Shown: positions 1 through 10,960 of the stretch, in pieces
Position numbering within the stretch: position 1 is the first letter of the stretch
How the letters are laid out: each line of letters begins with the position of its first letter
Origin: Gigaspora rosea
Taxonomy: Eukaryota; Glomeromycota; Glomeromycetes; Diversisporales; Gigasporaceae
Assembly (NCBI GenBank): GCA_003550325.1
Contig: QKWP01000005.1
Span: forward strand, 124,001 to 188,000
Direction: 5' to 3'
DNA length: 64,000 nt
Notes under the pieces: generated by a model
Told to the model about the DNA's origin: nothing
What the model saw: the letters and a program-made list of their open reading frames with translations, nothing else
Databases searched by the model: none
Translations under genes and position numbers: made by a program

Positions 1-106
1 GACCAAAAATGTGGCTTAGCAGATACCAATGGACTATGTCCATTGGCACAATGGACAATGTCCATTAACATCTTTTTCGAAGACCATCATAGTCCATTGC
101 CAACCC

Positions 107-668
107 TGCCCCCACCAACCACCCTTAAAAAAATCTTTAAAATTCTTCCCTCCACCTCCCCCACCCACCCGCCCCTTGAAAAAATACTTACCCGGGTCAC
201 TGACCCTTGAATTTTTTTCAAACTCCGACCAAAAATAGAGGTCGGATTTTGTGTTCCCACGAAAATGGGCGGGTTACACAAAAATTCAAACTCCGACTTA
301 CTGGGTTCGTAACCAGGATCGGGTTCATTTGAACCAAAATCGGGTTCAAATGACCCAAAATCGGGTTCGTAACCAGGATCGGGTTCATTTGAACCAAAAT
401 CGGGTTCAAATGAACCAAGATCGGGTTCATTTGAACCAAGATCGGGTTCAAGAACCAAGATCCAGTTCAATATCGGGTTCAAATGAACCAAAATCGTGTT
501 CATGACCAATATCGGGTTCAAGTGAACTAGGATCGGGTTCAATTGAACCAAGATCGGGTTCAATTGAACCAAGATCGGGTTCCCTTAAACAAAGATCGGG
601 TTCATTTGAACCATGACCGGGTTCATTTGAACCATGACCGGGTTCATTTGAACCATAACCGAGTTCAT
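107..668. repeat. Composite repeat copy 1: leader plus 21-bp palindromic minisatellite
   Basis: A leader of about 190 bp (C-rich start, then a GACCAAAAATAGAGGTC-type hairpin) runs into an array of about 21-bp units, each a short palindrome such as GGTTCATTTGAACC or GGTTCAAATGAACC followed by a spacer AAGATCG or AAAATCG. Because 21 is a multiple of three, long open frames appear on both strands with 7-residue repeats (GSFEPRS-like). They follow from the period and are not called as genes. Two more copies of leader plus array follow. Confidence 0.9.
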
Positions 669-701
669 TATGAACCCTAATAAAAAATATTAAAACCACT
701 A

Positions 702-727
702 GCCCGCGGCAACGCCCGGGCACCTAA
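702..727 (+). other. GC-rich hairpin followed by CTAA (possible Helitron-like 3' end)
   Basis: GCCCG and CGGGC arms flank a 10-base loop, followed a few bases later by CTAA, which fits the CTRR rule of Helitron 3' ends. The next host base is C rather than the expected T and no 5' TC end was identified, so this is only a resemblance. Confidence 0.25.
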
Positions 728-883
728 CACTGGTCTACCCCTTCTAAGGCGCTAATGTCCGTCACTATTTGGGGGTGCTTCACTCGGGTTTAATAAGAGG
801 TTGCCCTTGAATTTTTAAAGGTCCTATTCTTAACACACCGAAATATTACTATAATAATGTGAAATAATGTATAAAAAATTCTT

Positions 884-1475
884 ACCCACCACCTCCCCCA
901 CCCACCCACCCTTGAAAAAATTCATACTTGGATCACTGACCCTGAAATTTTTTCAAACTCTGACCAAAAATAGAGGTCGGATTTTGTGTTCCTACAAAAA
1001 TAGTGGGTTACACAAACATTCAAACTCCGACTTACCGGGTTCGTAACCAGGATCGGGTTCATTTGAACCAAAATCGTGTTCGTAACCAGGATCGGGTTCA
1101 TTTGAACCAAAATCGGGTTCATTTGAACAAAGATCGGGTTCATTTGAACCAAAATCGGGTTCAAATGAACCAAGATCGGGTTCAAATGAACCAAGATCGG
1201 TTTCCCTTGAACAAGGATCGTTTTACCTTGAACCAAGATCGGGTTCCCTTGATCAAAGATTGGGTTCTCTTGATCAAAGATCGGGTTCATTTGAACCAAG
1301 ATCGAGTTCAAGTGACCAAGATCGGGTTCAATAGAGCCAAGTCGGGTTCATTTAAACCAAGATCGGGTTCATTTGAACCATGACCGGGTTCATTTGAACC
1401 AAGATCGGGTCATTTGAACCAAGGTTGGGTTCCCTTGAACAAGGATCGGGTTCAAATGAACCAAGATTGGGTTCA
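884..1475. repeat. Composite repeat copy 2
   Basis: Same leader (CACCTCCCCCACCCACC onwards) and the same 21-bp palindromic units as at 107-668, with more variants such as GGTTCCCTTGAACAA. The leader-to-array order is conserved, so leader and array were copied as one block. Confidence 0.88.
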
Positions 1476-1477
1476 AA

Positions 1478-1938
1478 TGAAAACCCCCACCCACTACCCT
1501 TAAAAAAATTCACACTCAAGTCACTGCCCCTAAAAAATTTTCAAACTCCGACCAAAAATAGAGGTCGGGTTTCGTGTTCCCACGAAAATGGTTGGGTTGC
1601 ACAAAAATTTAAACTCCGACGCACTGGGTCCGGATCGGGTTCATTTGAACCAAGATCGGGCTCAAATACCCAAAATCAGGTTCATGAACCAAGATCGGGC
1701 TCAATTGAACCAACAACGGGTTCAAGAACCAAGTTCGGGTTCATTTGAACCAAGATCGGGTTCATTTGAACCAAGATCCGGTTCAAATGACCCAAGATCG
1801 GGTTCAAATGAACCAAAATCGGGTTCGTTAGAACCAAAATCGCGTTCATCTGAACCAAAACGGGTTCTTTGAACCAATTTCGGGTTCATTTGAACCATGA
1901 CTGTGGTCATTTGAACCAAGATCGGGTTCATTTTGACC
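1478..1938. repeat. Composite repeat copy 3
   Basis: Third block: a shortened leader starting at CACCCACTACCC, then 21-bp units to about 1938. Together the three blocks fill almost the first 2 kb. Short in-frame translations here are repeat artefacts. Confidence 0.88.
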
Positions 1939-1974
1939 CCAAATTAAAATTAATAACACTAACCCATGAGAGTT

Positions 1975-2181
1975 TTGATATATATAACTTTATCCTAACA
2001 ATCATGAAGCCTATTAATAATCTTGAGACCTAAAGGTTAGGGTTAGGGTCAGCTTTCATTATGTTGAGCTTTGTGAAGGGGTATTGATATATATAACTTT
2101 AACCTAACATTCGTGAGGCCTAATAATAATCTTGAGACCTAAAGGTTAGGGTTAGGGTTAGCTTTTATTATGTTGAGCTTT
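1975..2181. repeat. 109-bp tandem duplication with TTAGGG motifs
   Basis: Two head-to-tail copies (1975-2083 and 2084-2181), each beginning TTGATATATATAACTTT and carrying AAAGGTTAGGGTTAGGG. A third short TTAGGG run follows near 2184-2202. These are interstitial telomere-like motifs inside a duplicated unit, not a telomere. Confidence 0.85.
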
Positions 2182-2549
2182 CGTTTAGGTTAGGGTTAGG
2201 GATCCTATAGGGCTTGATGTTATCAAGACATATAGTAAAATTGCTCAAGGAATTTTTTTTTGTTAGGGCTCGAAAGGTGACTTCTTATGCAAATTTTAGG
2301 GATATAGACAATTTTTGAAAAGCGAACGTTTTGTTTTGATCTTCTGCTTTGTGTTACGTTACACCTTATCTTGTTACTTTATTGGCCAAAAATCACGTGA
2401 TAGTGAAATTTTGACGGCGATGCTGGGATAGTTGATTGATCGATCGCATGATCACGTGAATCACTCGAATTATTGCTGTTTTCAAATCATTATATATCTC
2501 GTCATTTATTTATATCCCTTTTACTAAGTGCAAGGCTCTTCAAAAACTA
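2182..2549. other. Intergenic, no gene seen
   Basis: Apart from the short TTAGGG run and an ATCACGTGATAG / GATCACGTGAATCAC pair near 2393-2465, nothing recognisable is present. No convincing coding frame was found. Confidence 0.5.
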
Positions 2550-2880
2550 CACTACACATATTAAGGTTTGTAACCGTAACTCGTGATAGAACTATAAGAA
2601 TTCCAACATGAACTACGTAATTTAACCCTAACCATATTATCAGAATAGCGAGCAAACTTTGTAAGAGAATTTTTACAATAATTTATGATAGAAATCAAAA
2701 TAATTTCAATGCAAACTCAACCTTAAAACGTATTTGTGTGTCGAATAGGTTTGTAACAGAATTTTTTTATAGAAACCATGATAAAAATTATTATAATTCC
2801 AACACAACTAACTCTCTTTTCATTGTTACCGAAATGAAACACAAGTCTCGTATTTTATATATTCAATAAAACTTAGCTTA
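2550..2880 (-). repeat. Inverted copies of the ~109-bp satellite
   Basis: Read on the minus strand, this stretch gives diverged units of the satellite seen on the plus strand from 3.3 kb (GTTGAGTTTGCATTG..AATTAT..GATTTCTAT..). About three degenerate units are visible, for example at 2655-2735 and 2745-2815. Confidence 0.65.
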
Positions 2881-2980
2881 AGTACAGTACCTCATCAATG
2901 GATCCAATAAAAGAATTTGATTGGTTTGTCTGATCAAATGACCAATCAGATTCTTTGTCAAATTTATTATGTGATTTCTA

Positions 2981-3186
2981 TAAGTAAGAGGGGGGAGGAA
3001 AAAAGGGGGGTAACGTAAACCACCAAATTAAATTGGTCTGGCCTTAGTAGTAGAATATAGTATAAATTGAAATTATTGCAATTTCACTGTAAATAATCAT
3101 GTTTAATCTAAAAAAATATTACAACTTAGGCCAAATTAACTTAATTTAGTGGGTTACATTTCTCTTTCTCCTCTTCCTCACTATTA
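2981..3186. mobile_element. Foldback/MITE-like palindrome
   Basis: The arms AAATTAAATTGGTCTGGCC and GGCCAAATTAACTTAATTT pair, and the pairing extends outward to purine-rich (AGTAAGAGGGG) and pyrimidine-rich (CTCTTCCTCACTATTA) ends. No coding capacity. It lies between the inverted and direct blocks of the satellite. Confidence 0.7.
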
Positions 3187-3329
3187 ATGCAAAAAATTTC
3201 AGAAAACTATAATATTACAGATTATTTTGAAAAAATTTTTATAATAAACTACTTTTCCCAATTTTGCAAGAAGAATATAATTTAAACTATTGAATTAAAT
3301 TGGGTTGTTCTTACCATTTTTGGTAACAT

Positions 3330-4100
3330 ACATTATTTAGTTAAGGTTAAGCTAGGCCATTTTGCATTGAGATTATCATGAATTCTATCATATGCTATTA
3401 TAAAAGATACTGTTATAGAACTTACAATTCTGTTAATACATAGTATTGGTTAAAGTTATATTTGCATTAGAATAATCTTGATTACTATTGTGATTACTAT
3501 AAAATTTTAGTTATAGAGCTTGCTATTCTCTTGATACACAGTATGAGAATAAGGTTGAGTTAGTTTGCATTGTACATTACTATAAAAAATTCTGATACAA
3601 ACCTTCACCATGCCAGTAACCCACAGTATATAGTTAAGGTTTAGCTAGTATGTGGATAAGGTTGAGTTAGTTTGCTTTGTAAGTTATTATAAAAAATTCT
3701 GCTACAAATCTAACTCACTATTCTGGTAATATATATTATTTGGTTATGACTAAATTAGTTTGCATTATAAGTTACTGTAAAAAATTTTGTTATGAACTTA
3801 CTTCCTATCTAGTAATACAAAGTAGGTAGTTAAAGTTAAAGTAGTTTGCATTGTAAGTTACTATAAAAAGGTTTGTTACAGACTGCTATTTTAATTACAT
3901 ACAGTATAAGATACTAGTTTGTATAGTAAATTACTATAAAAAATTAGTTACAAACCTTACTTACTATTGACACACAGAATGTGATTAAAGTTGAGTTAAT
4001 CTTTGTTAGAATTTTTATGTTTTCTATCTTAAGCTAATGTAAAAATTCGTTGTATAATATAGTGTATAGCTAAGGTTACATTAGTATTATCATTATGAGC
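3330..4100 (+). repeat. ~109-bp satellite, direct block 1
   Basis: Diverged tandem units carrying, in order, GAGTTAGTTTGCAT, AATTATCATGATTTCTA, AGTTACTRTAAAAAATTCTG, ACAGAACTTACTCACTATT, CCAGTAATACACAGTATGTG. About seven or eight units, some shortened by internal deletion. No reading frame persists. Confidence 0.8.
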
Positions 4101-4224
4101 ATCCTTAACCTAGACCCCTAGTTTAGAATAGTTATCATAGACCCCAGGGTTCAGGCAAATTAAAGTAGACCCCAACTGTGAATAGCCATTGAGTAAAAAA
4201 AATTCTATGTTTTTTCACTACTAT

Positions 4225-4508
4225 GGGGATGGCTAAAGCCAGGTGCGTTTATATGTTTTTGATTATTTAATTAAAATTAGGGTAAGAGTTAGTTAGGGGT
4301 TAGGGTTAGGGCTTGACTTATAAGTAAAATTGTCTTCCCGACATTTTTTATTAATGTTCCTAGACAGGTTTAGACACTCATTTTTGTATTTTTAGCATAT
4401 TTTCTTTTTTTTCAATGTTTTTGTCTCGTCAGGCTAATCCATAAAGATCAAATTTTACGATTTGATTGGCTTTACATCACATGAACGCACCTGGCTTTAG
4501 ATGACCCC
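4225..4508. mobile_element. MITE family A copy 1 (GGGG..GGCTAAAGCCAGGTGCGTT termini)
   Basis: A 284-bp element bounded by GGGGATGGCTAAAGCCAGG and its inverted counterpart ending CTTTAGATGACCCC. A second copy lies at 57495-57779. Flanks CTACTAT and CTTTTAT match at 5 of 7 positions, compatible with an aged 7-bp target duplication. It carries GGGTTAGGGTTAGGG internally and no ORF. Confidence 0.85.
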
Positions 4509-4635
4509 CTTTTATGGTTGTATATTCTCTTTATACCAAATCTCTCTATAATGAACTTTGGATATACTGAACTAAAAATTTTGAATTTTATAATATTTCA
4601 ATATAAAAGAGTTATAGTTTCTTAAGAAGATATAG

Positions 4636-5014
4636 TACTGTATTTACTCGAAATAATGTGCACCTGCACATTATTTTGAAGGGATGTGCATTATTTCAAG
4701 TATATACATGGGCATTATTTTGGTGTTAAGATCTAATTTCTAAAAAATTATGCATTATATCTGTATGTTGCATAAAAAACCTGTATTTCTTAATTTTATA
4801 TATAGCCTTTCTGATCTAAGTTAGATTTTATAACTATAAAAATTCTTATTTCTGCTTGTTATTTGAATTAGTTATTTCAGCAGATTATCAATTTGGCATT
4901 TGGAGTATGCTTTATATTGGAACGCACATAGTTTTATTTCAAAACCAATATGCTATTTTGAAAATGCAATTTTTAAAATAACGCCCATGTGCGTTATTTC
5001 GTGTAAATATAGTA
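4636..5014. mobile_element. TIR element, TA target duplication
   Basis: The ends CTGTATTTACTCGAAATAA and (reversed) CTATATTTACACGAAATAA form inverted repeats bounded by TA on both sides. About 379 bp including TSD, with no ORF. It sits inside a degraded outer element whose right end resembles TAGTACAGTCAACTC (near 5060-5080) and whose left end is near 4545. Confidence 0.78.
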
Positions 5015-5080
5015 ATTTTATATTACAAACTTTTTTTAGATGCCAGAACTAACAGTTTGTTATAAAAAGAGTTGACTGTA

Positions 5081-5869
5081 CTACTATATACAAGTTCTTC
5101 TTTTAGAAATATGATCTTTGATATTGAAGTTTTCATTTATTAATTTTTTATTTAATAATTTATTGTTATTTATTAAAATAAATAAATAAGTATAATTAAC
5201 AAAAAAAAAAAAAAAGTGAAAAATAAATTGACAAAAAAGCACTAATAAAACAATATAATCTAAAATAGTAAAATCACAATTTACAAAATATTACTTGCAA
5301 TTAATCAAATGCTAAGACTTTGTCAGTAAAATGAATTGTAAATAAAAAATGACAATGAACTTGCTTGAAGAACTTAAAGACCTATTAAAAAATATACTAA
5401 AAAACTTAATAAAAAGCAACAAGAGCTCATAACAATACCAAACACTAAAAACAAAATTACTAAAAAGTGAAGAAAAACTATACTAACTACTATAACACTA
5501 AAACAATAATGCAATAAAATGATATTATGTACGACTATATCAAAAGCAATGACATAGTAACAAAACCTTGCCTAAAAGTGGAGACACCAAAAGCAGTAAT
5601 ATCAAAAGTGGCAATACCAAAAACTACAATACCACAAATGATGATACCAGAATGTGAAATTACAACAAAGGCAACATTAAAAGCGATGCTCCAAAAATGA
5701 TAAAAAAAGGCAGGGAAAAGGGTAAACAAAGAACAATTTTATATTTGTGCACAACAAACTTTCTATTGGCTAATTAATCCAGGTTCATAACAAGTTTTAG
5801 ACTCCCAGGGTCTAGAATAAGCAGCTAAACCTGTTCAGGTTAAGTTTTTTCTATCTTTATTTCTATTAT
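5081..5869. other. A-rich intergenic DNA, no gene seen
   Basis: Low-complexity A-rich sequence with imperfect short repeats (AATACCA/AAAAGTGG-like) around 5560-5700, which leave a 64-codon minus-strand frame at 5535-5729. That frame has no domain-like features and is not called. Confidence 0.5.
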
Positions 5870-7870
5870 ATTTACTATAAAATTATATTACAAAATTTAC
5901 TCACAATACTAGTGATACAAAGAATATTAATAAAATAGAGTTAGCTTATATTGGAACTATTATTTTATTGTGAGTTACTACAGAAGGTCTGTTATAGAAC
6001 TTGTTCATTTTACAGTATATAAGTTAGTTTGAATTTAGATTATAATGATTTTTGATATGTAGTTACTATAAAAAATTTGATACAGCCTTACTTTTTATTT
6101 CAATAATACACAATATGAGTTAATGTTGAGTTATAGTTTATATTAGAATTATGTAATTTCTATTGTAAATAATAAAATTCTAATACAAAGCTTATTTGTT
6201 TTCCAATACCACATAGTATGTGATTTAGTTTGCATTATAATTGTTGCAATTTTAATTGTGAGTTACTGTAAAAATCATATTATAGATGCAGTTAAGGTTG
6301 TATTAGTATTGGGAATATTGTGTCTTCTATTAACTGTAAAAATTCTGCTACAGAATTAATTTTCCATTTTGGCAATATACAACATGTAGTTAAGGTTGAG
6401 TTAGTATTGGAATTATTCCAAAAGTTACTATAAAAATTATGCTATAAACTTATTATATTGGTAAAGTTAGATTGTATTAAAATATTATATTTCTATTGTA
6501 GATTACTGTAAAAAAATATAGAACTTACTCATAATTACAATGATATAGATAAAGAAAGTTAAAGAATTCAAGGGGATGATTAATGGTTTTATAATAAAAA
6601 AGAAGACCATATGGCCCAAACAAAATATCCTGAAAAAGTTAAATTTAATGATATATAAGTGCAAATAGAAAGTTGAAGACAAAGGTAGACAACTTTAGAT
6701 GGCATGAGGTAGAAGGTTAAAGTTGATTTAGTTATATTGGAATTATAATAATTTCTAATATAAATAACTGTAAAAAATCCTTTTATAAAATTTGCTAATC
6801 TATAAATACAAAATTTAGTTTAGTTTGAATTAGAATAAATTTAGTTTAATTTGAATTAGAATTAACTTAATTTTCAATATAATTGCTATAAAAAATTGTT
6901 ACAGAACTTACTCACTGTTCTAGTGATACATATTATATTGTTAAGGTTTAGTTAGTTTGCATTGTAATTATCATGATTTTTATTGTGAGCTACTGTTATA
7001 GAACTTACTTACTATTCCAGTAATATATAATATTTGGTTGAGTAGTTTGTATTAGAATTATTATGTTCTTTACAGTACTATATAAAAAATTGTTACAATC
7101 TTATTGCTATTCCAGTAACATACAGTAAGTGGTTAAAGTTGAGTTGATTTGTATTAAAATTATCACATGAATTACTATATCAAGTTCTGCTATTTAACTT
7201 GCTATTTCATTATTTAGTTGAGCTAGTTTGCATTAATTTATCCTGATTTCTATCATAAGTTGCTGCAAAAATTGTTAGAGAATTACTATTTCAGTAACAC
7301 AAAGTATGGTTAATGTTGTGTTAGTTTGCATTGGAATTATATAATTTTTTTTATGAATTGCTACAAAAAATCCTGCTATCAAACTTTACTTATTATTTTA
7401 GTGACACTTAGTATGTGGTAAGTTAGTTTGTATTGCAATTAAGGTGATTTCTTTCATAAAGTACTATAAAAAATTTTTTACAGAATTTATTCTCTATTCT
7501 GTGATACACAGTATGCAATAGAATTATCATTATTTCTATTATGAGTTATTGTAAAAAATCCTATTACAGAACTTCCAATGATACTCAATATGAAGTTGAG
7601 TTAGTTTGTATTGGAATTATCTTGATTTCTACAATAAAAAATAATACAAAACTTACTCACTATTATGGTGATTTACATAGTATGTGATTAAGGTTTAGTT
7701 GGTTTGCATTGGAATTATCATAATTTTTATTGTGAATTTATAAAGAATTCTGTTACAGAACTTATTTCATTGTAAATACTGCGTGCTGTAATGGGAATAC
7801 ATGATTTCTATAGCAGGTTATTGTTAAAAATTCTGTGTAGTCAAATTGAATTAATTGTATTGAAATTATT
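5870..7870 (+). repeat. ~109-bp satellite, direct block 2
   Basis: Two kilobases of the same diverged unit as 3330-4100, recognisable from the recurring GTTRAGTTAGTTTGCATT and GTTACTATAAAAAATT segments, roughly 18 units. Divergence between neighbours is high, suggesting an old array. The stretch at 6540-6720 is the least unit-like. No gene. Confidence 0.8.
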
Positions 7871-8458
7871 ATGATGAGTTATTGTAAAAATTGGTACTCA
7901 CTATTTCAAGCAAATGAGTGGCAGGAAAAAAATAGTAGGAAAAGAAATGATATGGACTCATTGGTATGTACAGTAAGTACATATATACATACATACGTGC
8001 AGTTTGTAAAAATAGAATTTACTAATGCACTGTTTTTCAAAAAGGTTATTAAGGTAAATTTACCAAATACACAGTATTACATAAGGTAGCTGCACAATGT
8101 CATCGCACAAAACCAGGAACAAAACCATAGCTTTATACTTAATTTATACTTAATATCCAGAAAATTTTTTATAAAGATATGCTAATAAAAATTTGCTTCT
8201 TTTATTGCCTAAGTTAATATAATATGATTTAAATTATATTTTAAAATGAAAATTAGCAGTTAGAAAAAAACCAAAAAAGCTAGGGTAGGATAAACTCGAT
8301 ATAATTTATCGACTCATTAGCATAAGCTTTATTAGTTACTAATCAAAATCATACCTAATATAAAAGTTTAATATTTAAAATTTATATATAGATGTCAGTT
8401 TTTATTTATGTCTATAATTTATTGTGGATTTCAAATAGATGTACCATGCAGCAATAAG
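7871..8458. other. Intergenic, no gene supported
   Basis: A 72-codon plus-strand frame (7871-8089) runs through sequence continuous with the satellite edge and has no recognisable motif. The words TAAGGTAGCTGCACAATG near 8084 recur near 10940 and, weakly, 29170, so the stretch includes a dispersed repeat. Confidence 0.4.
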
Positions 8459-8596
8459 ATGTCTTTATAAACCAAGTTATAGAACTATATTTCTTAAAAA
8501 AAATTTTTTTAAACTACTATTTTAAAAGGAATTAATCAGACTTTTTTTATAGTTAAACGAAAAATATAGTTCTATAACTTTGTTTGTAAAGATATA
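8459..8596. mobile_element. Small foldback (MITE-like)
   Basis: Arms of about 36 bp: ATGTCTTTATAAACCAAG..TTATAGAACTATATTT on the left and AAATATAGTTCTATAA..CTTTGTTTGTAAAGATAT on the right. No ORF. Confidence 0.75.
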
Positions 8597-9032
8597 ATAT
8601 TGGTCCATACACCAATTTTTTCTAAACTGAGCCATTAAGGCTGTGCATCTAATTGAAATCTGCAAAGGATTATGGTACAAAATAACAATTGAGATCTATA
8701 TAAAAATTTAAATAATAAACTTTTATATTTACATAGGATATTGACTACCCCAATATAACGTGCCATTACGTATTAATTAAATAATTATTGCGGTTGTGGA
8801 CCAACAGTGGTAAGTGGCTCATTAAGAACCAAGCTATACATAAATTGATATTCGTACTGGAACAATCTGAAATTATTATTGTCGATCAGATGATTTTATA
8901 CAAAAAACTGAATGACTTTATTTACAAATTCTGAAAAACATATGGGATAAAGGCTCACTGCCCTTAGTAGCTCTAATATACATGATCACATTTTCCACCA
9001 TAGCGACATGCTTTCATCACAACAGCAACCAA
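8597..9032. repeat. Dispersed repeat segment (8873-8950 recurs at 13165-13250)
   Basis: The stretch from CGATCAGATGATTTTATAC to CATATGGGATA is nearly repeated at 13165-13250. The rest of the interval shows no gene. Confidence 0.6.
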
Positions 9033-9236
9033 GAGAAGATTGAAGATCAAGGAACCCAGTGATATCTTCATGATAATCACATTATATGATTAAGTATTTA
9101 GCCTACATTAGGGTTAGTATTAGGGTTAGTGGATAGGTTAGTTTAGGCTAATTTGTTTAGTGCTAGTAAACAATGATGTAATTGCATGATTTTACGCAAT
9201 ATAATGATCACTGGGTTCCTTGATCTTCAAGTGTCC
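9033..9236. mobile_element. MITE with 10-bp target duplication
   Basis: The inverted ends carry TTGAAGATCAAGGAACCCAG and its complement. Both flanks read CAGCAACCAA (9023-9032 and 9237-9246), a perfect 10-bp duplication. Internal TTAGGGTTAG motifs. No ORF. A long target duplication favours hAT/Mutator-type mobilisation over Tc1/mariner. Confidence 0.82.
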
Positions 9237-9410
9237 CAGCAACCAAAAGGGACCCTATAGTGTCCTGTCTGTTCCACAAGTACAGAGACGATTCAAAAAC
9301 ATTCACGGATCAAAATGCCTTCATATAGAGGTAAACAATCGAATCTTCCCATAGCTGAAAAGAGAATTAGTAATGTGTTCCTGCTGGTATGAGCGAGGTT
9401 CATTCTTATG

Positions 9411-9715
9411 GTCTTTGCACTGCCACTTGCAGTCGTGGAGCTAATACAACAACTGGTCCTTGCACCGCCACTTGCAGTCGTGAAGCCAAATACAACAACA
9501 GGTTCTTGCACTGCCACTTGTAGCCGCAGATTCAACTACTTATGGTCCTTGCACTGCCACTTGCAGCCATGGAGTCAGGTATATAGCATGTCCTTGCACA
9601 GTCACTTGTAGCCGCGGAGCCAACTATTTCTGGTCCTTGCACTGCTACTTGCAGCCGTAGAGCCAGGTATACATACTACTTGTCCTTGCACTGCTAATAC
9701 AGCTGTGGAGTCCTG
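9411..9715. repeat. 45-bp minisatellite, block 1
   Basis: About seven units of 43-46 bp with the core TCCTTGCACTGCCACTTGCAG, then a variable CCNTGGAGCCAGGTAC part. GC content is well above the surroundings. Period 45 keeps several frames open on both strands, so the predicted 67-85 residue ORFs are artefacts. Confidence 0.88.
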
Positions 9716-9726
9716 ATCTTGCAATA

Positions 9727-10330
9727 ATGATCGCCCTGTCATTTCGTTGACAGGTTTTTCATAATACTGGTCCTTGCACTACCACTTGCAGCCAAGGAGC
9801 CAAATACAACAACTGCTCTTTGCACTGCCACTTGCAGTCGTAAAGCCAAATACAATAATTGGTCCTTGCACTGCCACTTGCAGCCATGGAGCCAGGTACA
9901 AAACAGGTCCTTGCACAGCTTCTTGTAGCCACAAAGCCAACTACCTCTGGTCCTTGCACTGCCACTTGCAGCCAAGGAGCCAGGTACAAAACAGGTTCTT
10001 GCACTGCCACTTGCAGCCGCGAAGCTAACTACTTCTGGTCCTTGCACTGCCACTTGCAGCCGTGGAGCCAGGTACACTACTGGTCCTTGCACTGCTAATG
10101 CAGCTATGGAGTCTGATATAACAAAAAAAACAACACTGCTTGCTTGAATTCGGGTGGGTAAGGGAAAAGATAGAGCCAGCCTTCTCAAAGCGAGTGATAG
10201 CGAAAAGAAAGATAACCTTCTTCACTGAGATTCTTGGCCTTAAATACACCTCTCGTATCACTAGTTCATACTTGGCTACTGTCATTATTACTTACCCTAC
10301 AAGTTACAAAATACCACGACAATAATCAAA
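9727..10330. repeat. Duplicated block copy 1, with 45-bp minisatellite (9766-10103)
   Basis: It begins ATGATCGCCCTGTCATTTC, carries about seven or eight minisatellite units, then a unique tail (GGGTGGGTAAGGG..AGATAACCTTCTTCACT..CTCTCGTATCACT). The same order is repeated at 10394-10960. Confidence 0.85.
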
Positions 10331-10393
10331 GAATAAACATAAAAGAATACATAACAACTTGTACATGATCATTTATAAAGTCACCTTATCTCG

Positions 10394-10960
10394 CAATAAT
10401 GATCGCCCTGTTACTTCATTAACAGGCTTTTCATAGCACTGCCACTTGCAGCCATAGAGCCAAATACAACAACTGGTCCTTGCACTACCACTTGCAGTTG
10501 TGTGGAGCCAGGTACAAACAGGTCCTTGCACTGCCACTTGTAGCCGCAAAGCCAACTACTTCTGGTCCTTGCACTGCCACTTGCAGTCATGGAGCCAGGT
10601 GCAAAACAGGTTCTTGCACTACCACTTGCAGCCATGGAGCCAACTACCTCTGGTCCTTGTACTGCCATTTGCAGCTATGGAGCCAGGTACACTACAGGTC
10701 CTTGCACTGCTAATGCAGCTATGAAGCCTGATATAACAAAAGAAACAACTCTGCTTGCTTGAAATTGGGTGGGTAAGGGAGGGAGATAGAACCAGCCTTC
10801 ACAAGGTGAGCGATAGCAAAAAGAAAGATAACCTTCTTCACTAAGATTCTTGGCCATAAATACTCCTCTCGTATCACTGGTTCATACTTGGCCACAGCCA
10901 TTATCCCTTACCCCCATTATCAATCTAACAATAATCATAAGGTAGCTGCGCGATGCTGTC
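10394..10960. repeat. Duplicated block copy 2, with 45-bp minisatellite (10434-10725)
   Basis: Same order as 9727-10330: ATGATCGCCCTGTTACTTC, about six minisatellite units, then the GGGTGGGTAAGGGAGGG tail. The preceding linker (ACAATAATCAAAGAATAA, 10318 onwards) and block start recur again at 13035-13170 without the minisatellite. Confidence 0.85.

Noticed and set aside
87-1931. Several 60-160 codon frames on both strands in the first 2 kb
   Set aside because: They are the translation of a 21-bp repeat in multiple frames; no unique domain sequence.
5535-5729. 64-codon minus-strand hydrophobic frame
   Set aside because: Lies in A-rich low-complexity sequence with imperfect short repeats; hydrophobicity follows from base composition.
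7871-8089. 72-codon plus-strand frame
   Set aside because: Begins in satellite DNA and has no recognisable motif.
9293-10901. Many 60-149 codon frames on both strands
   Set aside because: Created by the 45-bp repeat, a multiple of three; repeat residues such as ASGSART occur on one strand and CHLQPWS on the other.
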